Below, piece after piece: positions 1 through 6,065 of a stretch of 9,324 bases of DNA. The notes under the pieces are model-generated. The model ran no database searches. It was not told the origin of the DNA and was given only the letters and a program-made list of their open reading frames with translations. Within the stretch, counting starts at the first letter, position 1. Each line of letters opens with the position of its first letter. Origin of the DNA: Candidatus Falkowiibacteriota bacterium (GTDB lineage: Bacteria; Patescibacteriota; Patescibacteriia; Patescibacteriales; UBA12465); assembly GCA_026396945.1 (NCBI GenBank), contig JAPLVX010000062.1, positions 1-9,324 of the forward strand, given 5' to 3'. The position numbers and the translations under genes are program-made.

Positions 1-570
1 AATATCGTCCCTGACTTCTGGGGTGGCGGTCGCAGTTAAAGCGACGACGACCGGATGACCGACTAATTTTATCGCTTCTTTTAATTTGATATAGCTCGGA
101 CGAAAATCGTGCCCCCATTGACTGATACAATGAGCTTCATCAATAGCGAACAAAGCCACTTTTATCTTTTTTAACTCATTAACAAAATCGTAATTATAAA
201 ATCTTTCCGGAGCGATGTAAATTATTTTAAACAAACCCTTTCTTATTTTCCCCAAACGTTCCTCACTCTCCTTAAGGGACAGAGAGGAATTGATAAAGGT
301 CGCGGGGATACCGACCTTATCCAAAGAATCAACCTGATCCTTCATTAAAGCAATTAAAGGTGAGATAACAATCGTCACGCCCTCTAAAACCAAGGCGGGG
401 AGTTGATAAATAAGGGATTTGCCGCCGCCGGTTGGTAAAACCACAATCGTATTACGACCGTGCAAAATATTATCAATCGCTTCGGCTTGACCGGGACGCC
501 AAGAATTGTAACCAAAATGAATTTTAAGCAACTCTGATAATTGTTGTTTTTTAAAATCAACGCTAGTCAT
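1..570 (-). CDS. recQ: ATP-dependent DNA helicase RecQ, N-terminal part (cut by window edge)
   Basis: This frame runs open from an ATG at 568-570 to the window edge, giving 190 residues of the first RecA-like domain of a RecQ-family 3'-5' helicase, which unwinds DNA during recombination and fork repair. Visible motifs in order: a motif-0-like FGYNSWRPGQ (19-28), Walker A LPTGGGKS with Lys51, motif Ia region SPLIALMKDQV (70-80), the DEAH box at 144-147 followed by the RecQ-specific aromatic-rich loop (CISQWGHDFRPSY), and motif III TATAT near 179-183. The DEAH box followed by this loop separates RecQ from other SF2 helicases. A TAG stop lies in frame three codons upstream of the ATG, so this start is forced; only a weak AGAAG precedes it. 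The second RecA domain, zinc-binding/winged-helix and any HRDC domain lie outside the window. It follows folD by 29 bp and could be cotranscribed with it. Confidence 0.95.
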   Translation of the reverse strand, partial: MTSVDFKKQQLSELLKIHFGYNSWRPGQAEAIDNILHGRNTIVVLPTGGGKSLIYQLPALVLEGVTIVISPLIALMKDQVDSLDKVGIPATFINSSLSLKESEERLGKIRKGLFKIIYIAPERFYNYDFVNELKKIKVALFAIDEAHCISQWGHDFRPSYIKLKEAIKLVGHPVVVALTATATPEVRDDI

Positions 571-599
571 GTTCTTCTAGGATATTAATCTAATTAAGT

Positions 600-1463
600 T
601 TAACTTCGATGTTTAAAAATTTCTAAGACATTACGAAACAGAAGGGCGATGGTCATCGGCCCGACTCCACCTGGAACCGGTGTAATATAAGAAGCAATAC
701 TTTTAAGGTTATCAAAATCAAAGTCTCCTAAAACTTGCCCGTTAATTTTAGTAATACCAATATCAATTAAAACAGCTTCCGGTTTTACAATTTCTGAATT
801 TATAAACCTCGGTAAACCCAGAGCGCTTATTAATAAATCCGCGGCTTGGCATTTAAGCTTAATCTCTTGTCTTTTTAATTCCGCTTCGTTCTCATCTAAA
901 CTATTAAAGTTCTTCACCGAAACTAAATTAACCTGTAAACCGAGTTCTTCTAAAATTTTTCCAACGCTTGATCCGAAAATCTCCGAGTTATATAAAACGC
1001 TGGCGATTTTTCCGGTAGCGCTGAATTTTATATATTTCAAAGTCTCTAAAATTGCTCCGAGAACCGGGGAAATAACATACTCTGGGTGAAGGGGGTGAAA
1101 ACCGTCCGCGTCTTTAAGTGGGTTAATTGCTTTGATTATTTTATCGGTCGCAAATTTCTCCGGTAAGGGCAACTGGACTAAGATCCCGTCAATTAATTCA
1201 TCGCGATTTAAGAAACCAATTAGGTTCAAAAGTTCAGCCTCACTAACATTCTCTTCCAGTTTATATAAGTTCGTATCAATCCCTAATTTTACCCCTTCTC
1301 TTTCCTTTAAGGATACATAAAGCTGGGAGTCGGCTCGGTTGCCCACTAAAATGATTGCTAAATTCGGCCTTCTACTTGAGGCCGAATTTGCTATTTGATA
1401 AGTTTCCTTAACAATTTTATTTTTAATTTTGGTGGCAATTTTTTGGCCATCAATAATCTTCAT
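600..1463 (-). CDS. folD: Bifunctional methylenetetrahydrofolate dehydrogenase/methenyltetrahydrofolate cyclohydrolase, variant form
   Basis: FolD oxidises 5,10-methylene-THF to methenyl-THF with NAD(P)+ and hydrolyses that to 10-formyl-THF, the formyl donor for purines and initiator tRNA. The 287 residues match the usual family length. Folate-site residues are intact: Tyr49 and Lys53 (YVSLK), Gln97 in VQLPLP, Asp120 in KDADGFHP. The C-terminal signature ITPVPGGVGPMT (260-271) is perfect and ADLLISALG...AVLIDIGI is recognisable. The middle is odd. The usual PCTP-G segment reads ISPVLG (131-136), the nucleotide-binding G-R-S-x-x-V-G reads YNSEIFG (158-164), and a hydrophilic, lysine/glutamate-rich stretch of about 20 residues (184-206) replaces the usual short linker after the second Rossmann strand. 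The reading frame is intact, so this is divergence, not decay. The start ATG has no Shine-Dalgarno; the gene lies 63 bp downstream of glyA, which supplies its substrate. Confidence 0.95.
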   Translation of the reverse strand: MKIIDGQKIATKIKNKIVKETYQIANSASSRRPNLAIILVGNRADSQLYVSLKEREGVKLGIDTNLYKLEENVSEAELLNLIGFLNRDELIDGILVQLPLPEKFATDKIIKAINPLKDADGFHPLHPEYVISPVLGAILETLKYIKFSATGKIASVLYNSEIFGSSVGKILEELGLQVNLVSVKNFNSLDENEAELKRQEIKLKCQAADLLISALGLPRFINSEIVKPEAVLIDIGITKINGQVLGDFDFDNLKSIASYITPVPGGVGPMTIALLFRNVLEIFKHRS

Positions 1464-1526
1464 AATTTAAACTTACATTTTAATAATTTAGTTATCCGAT
1501 CGCTAAGCAAAATAAATAATCCAAAA

Positions 1527-2768
1527 TTAGTAATCCAATTTAAACTTAGTGCATAAATCTTTAACCTTAGCTTTTAATTCGTTCAATTTATTTTCGTCTT
1601 CCTTATTATTCAAAGCTTGATCAATTAAATCGACAATAATTTTCATTTCCGTTTCTTTCATGCCCCGCGTGGTCACGGCCGGCGTGCCAATTCGCAAACC
1701 CGAGGGATTCATTGGTGGATTTGGATCATTGGGAATCGTTGAACGAGAAACTGAGATCCCAATTTTTTCTAAAATTTTCTCGGCTTCCTTGCCAACCAAG
1801 CCTTTGAGTGACAGATCAACAACCATTAAATGATTGTCGGTACCGCCAGAAACAATTTTATAGCCACGGCCAATAAATTCCGCGGCCATCGCCTGGGCAT
1901 TTTTAATAATTTGTGTAGCATAAGCCTTAAATTCTGGTTTTAAAGCTTCGCCGAAAGCGACCGCCTTGGCGGCCGTGATATGATCATGCGGTCCACCTTG
2001 CATGCCTGGGAAAACAGCGCGGTCAATTTGCTTGGCAAATTGTTCTTTACACATTATAATTGCCCCCCTTGGTCCTCTTAAAGTTTTATGGGTCGTTGAG
2101 GAAACAACATCAAAAATTGGTACCGGGTTAGCTAAAACCCCGGCCGCAATCAAACCGGCAATATGAGCAATATCGGCAAAAGTATAGGCCCCGACTTCGT
2201 CGGCAATTTTTTTGAATCCAGTCCAATCAATTTCTCGCGAGTAAGCGCTAAAACCGGCAACAATCATTTTAGGCTTTTCTCTAAGAGCGATGGCGCGGAC
2301 TTCGTCCATATCAATAATTCCAGTCTTCTCATTAACCCCGTATTGAACAAAATTATATAAACGTCCGGAAAAGTTAACGCTATGGCCATGCGATAAATGA
2401 CCGCCGTGGTCTAACTTCAAACCCAAGACTTTATCGCCCGGCTCTAAAAAAGCCATATAAACAGCGGCGTTGGCCGGCGAGCCCGATAAGGGTTGGGCAT
2501 TAACGTGTTCGGCCTTAAATAGTTTCTGGCAGCGCTCAATTGCTAGGGTCTCAACTTCGTCAATAATATAATTACCGCCATAGTAACGCTTGCCTGGGTA
2601 GCCTTCACTATATTTATTCGTTAAAACTGTGGCCATCGCCTCTAAGACTGCCCGGGAAACATAATTTTCTGAAGCGATGAGTTCTATCTCTTCAGCCTGG
2701 CGCTTATTTTCCCGCCCGATTATATCCCAAATTTCTGGATCTTGTTGTGATAAATTCTCGTAAGTCAT
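1527..2768 (-). CDS. glyA: Serine hydroxymethyltransferase
   Basis: This PLP enzyme converts serine and THF to glycine and 5,10-methylene-THF, the main entry of one-carbon units, and acts in the cytoplasm. The 413 residues match bacterial family members (about 415). Motifs in order: ELIASENYVS (29-38), the NKYSEGYPGKRYYGG substrate-binding loop (51-65), QPLSGSPANAAVY (92-104), LDHGGHLSHG (119-128), the PLP-contacting Asp199 and His202 in FADIAHIAG, the Schiff-base Lys228 in STTHKTLRGPRG, and SGLRIGTPAVTTRGM near 356-370 carrying the carboxylate-binding Arg359. The SGSPAN form differs from the E. coli HSGSQAN and is, from memory, common outside Proteobacteria. It is the first gene of a glyA-folD one-carbon pair. 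Its promoter has TTGACA and a geometry that puts +1 on the start codon. A GGAG lies only 2 nt before the ATG, too close to act as a normal ribosome site. Confidence 0.98.
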   Translation of the reverse strand: MTYENLSQQDPEIWDIIGRENKRQAEEIELIASENYVSRAVLEAMATVLTNKYSEGYPGKRYYGGNYIIDEVETLAIERCQKLFKAEHVNAQPLSGSPANAAVYMAFLEPGDKVLGLKLDHGGHLSHGHSVNFSGRLYNFVQYGVNEKTGIIDMDEVRAIALREKPKMIVAGFSAYSREIDWTGFKKIADEVGAYTFADIAHIAGLIAAGVLANPVPIFDVVSSTTHKTLRGPRGAIIMCKEQFAKQIDRAVFPGMQGGPHDHITAAKAVAFGEALKPEFKAYATQIIKNAQAMAAEFIGRGYKIVSGGTDNHLMVVDLSLKGLVGKEAEKILEKIGISVSRSTIPNDPNPPMNPSGLRIGTPAVTTRGMKETEMKIIVDLIDQALNNKEDENKLNELKAKVKDLCTKFKLDY

Positions 2769-2774
2769 ATCTCC

Positions 2775-2803
2775 ATCTTAATTTAGCGGCGAGCTTTTGT
2801 CAA
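2775..2803 (-). promoter_or_regulatory. glyA sigma-70-type promoter, predicted leaderless start
   Basis: On the minus strand a perfect TTGACA (-35, positions 2803-2798) is followed by a 17-bp spacer and TAAGAT (-10, positions 2780-2775, four of six matches to consensus). Six bases then lead directly to the A of the glyA ATG at 2768, so the canonical +1 would coincide with the start codon. Read in this way, the mRNA has no 5' leader. The boxes are seen directly; the start point is inferred from standard spacing. Confidence 0.6.
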
Positions 2804-2815
2804 AATTAATTTTTA

Positions 2816-2851
2816 AATAAAAATCCCCTCGCTTTTTAATAAACGAAGGGG
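2816..2851 (-). terminator. Intrinsic terminator after the 88-residue gene
   Basis: Read on the minus strand, CCCCTTCG pairs with CGAGGGG (one bulged base, loop about 12 nt), followed by a T-rich tract (ATTTTTATTT). It begins 8 bp past the TGA of the upstream small gene and ends before the glyA promoter, so it insulates glyA from that gene. The plus-strand side also carries several T residues and could act weakly in the other direction, but no plus-strand gene ends here. Confidence 0.8.
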
Positions 2852-2859
2852 TCTTTTAT

Positions 2860-3126
2860 TCATAAACTATCGCCTCGATCGGGGCCGGGTGGACGCCAAC
2901 CGAGACGATGATAAATAAGCTTGCCCGCTCTCGACTCAATCTTTGAAATTTCCTCGGCTGGCAACCTTATTTCTATCAAATTATTAGAATTAGGCGAAGC
3001 GACGCCTTGGTCTTTGGCCTCTTCAAGGGTTTTGGCCTCTTCAGTGGTCAAGAGGGCTTCTTTTATAAACCCTTGTTCGCGCCAAGTGCTTAACGCCTCC
3101 GGTCGAGCATGAATAATAATTTCCAT
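2860..3126 (-). CDS. Hypothetical protein, 88 residues, family not recognised
   Basis: I do not recognise this protein. It is soluble in appearance, with no signal peptide or membrane segment. It opens with a short strand (MEIIIHARPEAL), then a charged helix-like region containing EEAKTLEEAK (29-38), then a conserved-looking block NNLIEIRLPAEEISKIESRAGKLIYHRLGW (48-77), ending in a Pro/Gly/Asp-rich tail. The frame is likely real. It fills the space between two intrinsic terminators, ends in TGA 8 bp before one of them, and no competing frame has a better case. Its base composition (about 55% GC in stretches I counted) is higher than the flanking DNA. No Shine-Dalgarno lies near the ATG; an AGAGG sits about 27 nt upstream, too far to act. 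It is transcribed separately from glyA and elp3, so the neighbours say little about its role. Confidence 0.65.
   Translation of the reverse strand: MEIIIHARPEALSTWREQGFIKEALLTTEEAKTLEEAKDQGVASPNSNNLIEIRLPAEEISKIESRAGKLIYHRLGWRPPGPDRGDSL
3013..3043. repeat. 13-bp direct repeat inside the 88-residue gene
   Basis: TTTGGCCTCTTCA occurs at 3013-3025 and again at 3031-3043, an 18-bp (six-codon) offset. In the protein it encodes the doubled EEAK in EEAKTLEEAK with identical codons, consistent with a small in-frame tandem duplication. Confidence 0.8.
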
Positions 3127-3170
3127 GATTTAATTTTTAAAGATTAATACCTCTAAGAATTTAGTATTTT

Positions 3171-3202
3171 AAAAAAGAACAGTTTTCTAAAGAACTGTTC
3201 TT
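3171..3202 (-). terminator. Intrinsic terminator of elp3
   Basis: The minus strand reads AAGAACAGTT, an 8-nt loop, AACTGTTCTT and then a run of T residues: a perfect 10-bp inverted repeat (arms 3193-3202 and 3175-3184). It lies 54 bp beyond the elp3 stop. A second, very weak AT hairpin with a single GC pair (3232-3252) lies immediately after the stop codon and probably contributes little. Confidence 0.8.
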
Positions 3203-3231
3203 AGTTTAAATAGTAAAAATTAAAGCGTCAA
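3203..3231 (-). promoter_or_regulatory. Possible promoter of the 88-residue gene, abutting the elp3 terminator
   Basis: On the minus strand TTGACG (3231-3226), a 17-bp spacer and TAAACT (3208-3203, four of six to consensus) form a plausible sigma-70 promoter. Its predicted +1 near 3196 would fall inside the first arm of the elp3 terminator hairpin, so a transcript starting here could not rebuild the complete stem. The intervening DNA is very AT-rich, so chance matches are easy. Confidence 0.3.
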
Positions 3232-3256
3232 AAAAAGTTTTAAAAACTTTTTATAA

Positions 3257-4867
3257 TTAATTTACATTTTCTTTAATCATATAACTGTTAAGTAAATTAT
3301 AGCCAAGTTTTTTATAATATCCTCTCGCCCCCACGCCGGAAATAACGGCCAGTCTAACCGCCTTATTTTCTAACGCCAATTTTTCCGCCTGTTTCATCAA
3401 CTCTTTGCCTAACCCGCTATGCTGGGTTTTCTTTTGGGAACCAATCGAAACCAGTTCGCCGTAAACATGCAGCTCGCGAATAATCGCCGGCGCAATCGGA
3501 CTATTCTTATCTATTCTTAGGCGGCAAAAACCATAAAGGATCTTCCCATCCTTGGCTTCCGCTTGGACAAAATATTCCCGTCCGCCCGAAGCCGCATATT
3601 TAATAGTCTTTAAGTGATAATCTTTAATTATTAATTTGCTTTCTTTGACTTCACGACACCTGATGCAGCGGCATTTTACGCCCTGATCTTTCATAATCTG
3701 ACGTAAATTCGTAATTTTATTGCCGGCAATAATCGATTCGCCCGGAATATCCCGAATTAAACGGATAATCCGGACGTACTCAGGCACTAAGGCCTTGCAT
3801 TTGATAATTAAACTCTGTAAAACTTTATCGGAATATGGTTTATACTTACCCTGTTTATACCAACGATACAATAAACTTCCCCGGGTTACGATAGTTGGAT
3901 AGAATTTTATCTGGTCCGGCTGAAAATTAGAATCATTAAACAATTTTTTAAATAAAATTAAATCCTTGGCTGGCGTCGCTCCGGGTAAGGCCGGCATCAG
4001 ATGATAAGTGACCTTAAAGCCATACTCTTTTAATAATTTTGTCGCCTCAATGATTTCTTTAACTCCGTGGCCCCGTTTATTTAAACTTAAAATCCTATCA
4101 TCTGGTGCTTGGACGCCAATTTCCACCCGCGTGCACCCTAAGGCGCGCATCTCTAATAATTCCGGGGGGTTGATATAATCTGGCCGCGTTTCTAAAGTTA
4201 AACCAATTATTTTATATCCCGCTTTTTCGTTTTTATTCTGAGCAATAATTAATTGTCTTTTTAAATCCTCAAGTTTTAGACTTTTTTTAACTGGCGCTTT
4301 TAATTTTTTGATTTCCGGACTTTTTTTATTTTTCTCATAATCGTTGGCGGCCTTAAAACAATTTAAGATATACCAATATTTATATTTTACCGGCAAATAA
4401 CTCCAGGTCCCGCCAATAACAATTAGTTCGATTTTAGTTGGTTCGTGTCCGTTGTTTTCTAAAGCTTTGAGTCTGGAAGTAACTTGTTTATAGGGGTCAT
4501 ATTGGCAACGAATTGCCCGCATCACCGCCGGTTCATTGGACAAATAGCTGACCGGCACGTCTTTCTCGTTCGGGCAATAAACGCAATGACCAGGGCAAGG
4601 ATATGATTTAGTTAAAACCGCAACCGGAGCAATCCCGGATAGAGTTCGGACTGACCGTTTCCGCAGAATTCTTTCTAAAACTTTATTTTTATTTTTTCTT
4701 AAAACTAAAACTCGGCGATACTCTTCTAAAATCGCGGCGTTAAGCAAAGTAGAGATTTTGTATTTTTTGGCCACCAGCCTCTTAGCTTCTTCTAAGTCTT
4801 TAATTGATCCAATCGAATAAGTTAAAAGTTCTTTAATGGCTAGTTTTTCCGGGTTTACTTTTATCAT
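3257..4867 (-). CDS. elp3: Elp3-type tRNA U34 carboxymethyltransferase (radical SAM + GNAT)
   Basis: Elp3 uses radical SAM chemistry and acetyl-CoA to build the cm5 group on wobble uridine 34 of tRNAs. The 536 residues match known family length. Domain order: basic helical N-terminal tRNA-binding region (1-80), radical SAM domain with its cluster cysteines Cys91, Cys95 and Cys98 in PCPGHCVYCPNE, GLTLETRPD (222-230), EIGVQAPDDRIL (249-260) and HLMPALPG (289-296), then the zinc-site KCRCIRCREV (Cys399, Cys401, Cys404), and a C-terminal GNAT domain (about 415-536) with HSGLGKELM (483-491) and GARGYYKKLGY (513-523). All hallmark motifs are intact, so both activities should be present. No other Elongator subunit lies in this window; bacterial and archaeal Elp3 are known to work alone. 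A stretch at 177-205 is lysine-rich and probably a surface loop. It is monocistronic, with its own promoter and terminator, and divergent from the beta-helix gene. No Shine-Dalgarno precedes the ATG. Confidence 0.96.
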   Translation of the reverse strand: MIKVNPEKLAIKELLTYSIGSIKDLEEAKRLVAKKYKISTLLNAAILEEYRRVLVLRKNKNKVLERILRKRSVRTLSGIAPVAVLTKSYPCPGHCVYCPNEKDVPVSYLSNEPAVMRAIRCQYDPYKQVTSRLKALENNGHEPTKIELIVIGGTWSYLPVKYKYWYILNCFKAANDYEKNKKSPEIKKLKAPVKKSLKLEDLKRQLIIAQNKNEKAGYKIIGLTLETRPDYINPPELLEMRALGCTRVEIGVQAPDDRILSLNKRGHGVKEIIEATKLLKEYGFKVTYHLMPALPGATPAKDLILFKKLFNDSNFQPDQIKFYPTIVTRGSLLYRWYKQGKYKPYSDKVLQSLIIKCKALVPEYVRIIRLIRDIPGESIIAGNKITNLRQIMKDQGVKCRCIRCREVKESKLIIKDYHLKTIKYAASGGREYFVQAEAKDGKILYGFCRLRIDKNSPIAPAIIRELHVYGELVSIGSQKKTQHSGLGKELMKQAEKLALENKAVRLAVISGVGARGYYKKLGYNLLNSYMIKENVN

Positions 4868-4894
4868 ATTTTGGCGTTATAATAACGGTATAAT
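4854..4894 (+). promoter_or_regulatory. Promoter(s) of the beta-helix/sugar-mutase pair
   Basis: Two perfect TATAAT boxes lie on the plus strand at 4878-4883 and 4889-4894. The first has TTTACT 18 bp upstream (4854-4859, four of six to TTGACA), inside the start of elp3. The second has no good -35 box but would give a 27-nt leader. Both -10 boxes overlap those of the divergent elp3 promoter, so polymerase binding in the two directions is likely to be mutually exclusive. Confidence 0.5.
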
Positions 4895-4918
4895 ACAATA
4901 AAATTAATATTTTAACAA
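4890..4918 (-). promoter_or_regulatory. elp3 promoter
   Basis: On the minus strand TTGTTA (4918-4913), a 17-bp spacer and TATTAT (4895-4890) predict a start near 4883 and a 16-nt leader without a ribosome site. A second TATTAT at 4884-4879 would give a leader of about 5 nt. The boxes are seen; which one is used is inference. Confidence 0.5.
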
Positions 4919-4927
4919 GACACTACT

Positions 4928-6064
4928 ATGTACAAAAAATCTGGAAAATTTTTCTTAATCGCTTTAGTTTTCTCTTTAATTACTCCCTTGGCGGTTAAGG
5001 CGGCGGATAATTATAGCCCCCAAAATATTTATATTCCTAAAGAAGAGACGCGGGCGGGCAATGTCTACTTGGTCGGACAAAATATTGTGGTTGACGGAAA
5101 TGTCAATGGCGACCTAATTACTATTAGCCAAAGTTTAACTGTCAATGGGGAAGTCGGTGGTGACATTATCGCCCTCGCTCAAACCATAAATATTAACGGT
5201 GGCGTGGCCGGCAATATTCGTCTGGCCGGTAATGATATAAATCTTAACGGACCGGTACAAAAAAATATTAATCTCCTCGCAGCAAAAATAAATTTTAGTG
5301 AGCGGGCGACCGCCAATGAAGATTTATTATTAGCCGGCACCACGGCTGACATTAATGGCAGTATACTCGGCAATCTTTATGGTTTCGCCAATATTTTTAA
5401 TATCAGCGGTAAAGTTGGCAAGAATGTTAATCTGAAAACTCCTAATAACTCACAACCAAGTGCCATTAATATCTCTTCGGAGGCGATTATCAACGGTGAT
5501 TTTAACTACACCTCAAGAACAACAGCTAATATAATTAATAAAGCGGCAATCACGGGAAAAATTACTCAAATACAACCGGAGCTGAAACAAACGAGTGAAA
5601 TTATGGCCTGGCTCTGGCGGCGTCTCTACTCTTTATTCGCCGCCTTGATTATCGGTCTGGTTTTAGTTAGTTTGTTCAAGAAAAAAATCGTTGGCCTAGA
5701 CAAAGACTTAGAAGATAAAGTTAAAAAAATTATTTGGCCCGGTTTGATCGCTTTAATAATTGCGCCAATTGTTGTTATTATTTTGGCAATTACCTTTATC
5801 GGCCTACCCTTGGCCTTAATCTTATTGGCTTTATGGCTAATCGCTATGTATCTAGCAAAAATATTAGTTGCGATTACTTTCGGTTTATGGCTATCGGGTA
5901 AATTGTTAGCGAAACAAAAAAATAATCTTATTTTAGTTATGATTATTGGCGTTGTCGCCACCTGGATTCTCTTCTCCCTGCCTTATCTCGGCTGGTTAAT
6001 CTCGCTCCTCGCTACTATCGGGGGTTTGGGATTAATTTATTTATTAAAAAAAGAAAATTACTAA
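4928..6064 (+). CDS. Secreted, membrane-anchored polymer-forming (bactofilin-like) beta-helix protein
   Basis: The 378 residues begin with a signal peptide (1-25: lysines, hydrophobic core, cleavage likely after AVKA). From about residue 46 to 167 come seven successive turns ending GDL, GDI, GNI, KNI, EDL, GNL and KNV at residues 63, 80, 97, 114, 133, 150 and 167, with spacings of 17, 17, 17, 19, 17 and 17. Each turn has a pattern such as I-x-I-N-G-x-V-x-G-D/N-I, typical of a right-handed beta-helix of the polymer-forming/bactofilin kind. A Ser/Thr/Asn-rich linker (about 170-225) leads to a C-terminal membrane domain with four to six hydrophobic segments (about 232-250, 269-290, 291-325, 334-351, 353-372). 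The Lys-rich loop 251-267 is probably cytoplasmic, putting the helix outside the membrane. Classical bactofilins are cytoplasmic and lack both features. It likely organises the envelope or surface, which is inference. The next gene starts 1 nt later. No clear ribosome site. Confidence 0.85.
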   Translation: MYKKSGKFFLIALVFSLITPLAVKAADNYSPQNIYIPKEETRAGNVYLVGQNIVVDGNVNGDLITISQSLTVNGEVGGDIIALAQTININGGVAGNIRLAGNDINLNGPVQKNINLLAAKINFSERATANEDLLLAGTTADINGSILGNLYGFANIFNISGKVGKNVNLKTPNNSQPSAINISSEAIINGDFNYTSRTTANIINKAAITGKITQIQPELKQTSEIMAWLWRRLYSLFAALIIGLVLVSLFKKKIVGLDKDLEDKVKKIIWPGLIALIIAPIVVIILAITFIGLPLALILLALWLIAMYLAKILVAITFGLWLSGKLLAKQKNNLILVMIIGVVATWILFSLPYLGWLISLLATIGGLGLIYLLKKENY

Positions 6065-6065
6065 T

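Noticed and set aside
1464..1526. Separate promoter or terminator between glyA and folD
   Set aside because: The 63-bp gap has only scattered weak box matches (such as TTGCTT with no well-spaced -10) and no stable hairpin with a T run, so cotranscription is simpler.
5626..5961. 111-codon minus-strand open frame opposite the membrane domain of the beta-helix protein
   Set aside because: It mirrors hydrophobic-rich codons of the real gene, shows a low-complexity Ile/Lys-rich product with no recognisable motif, and has no promoter or ribosome site.
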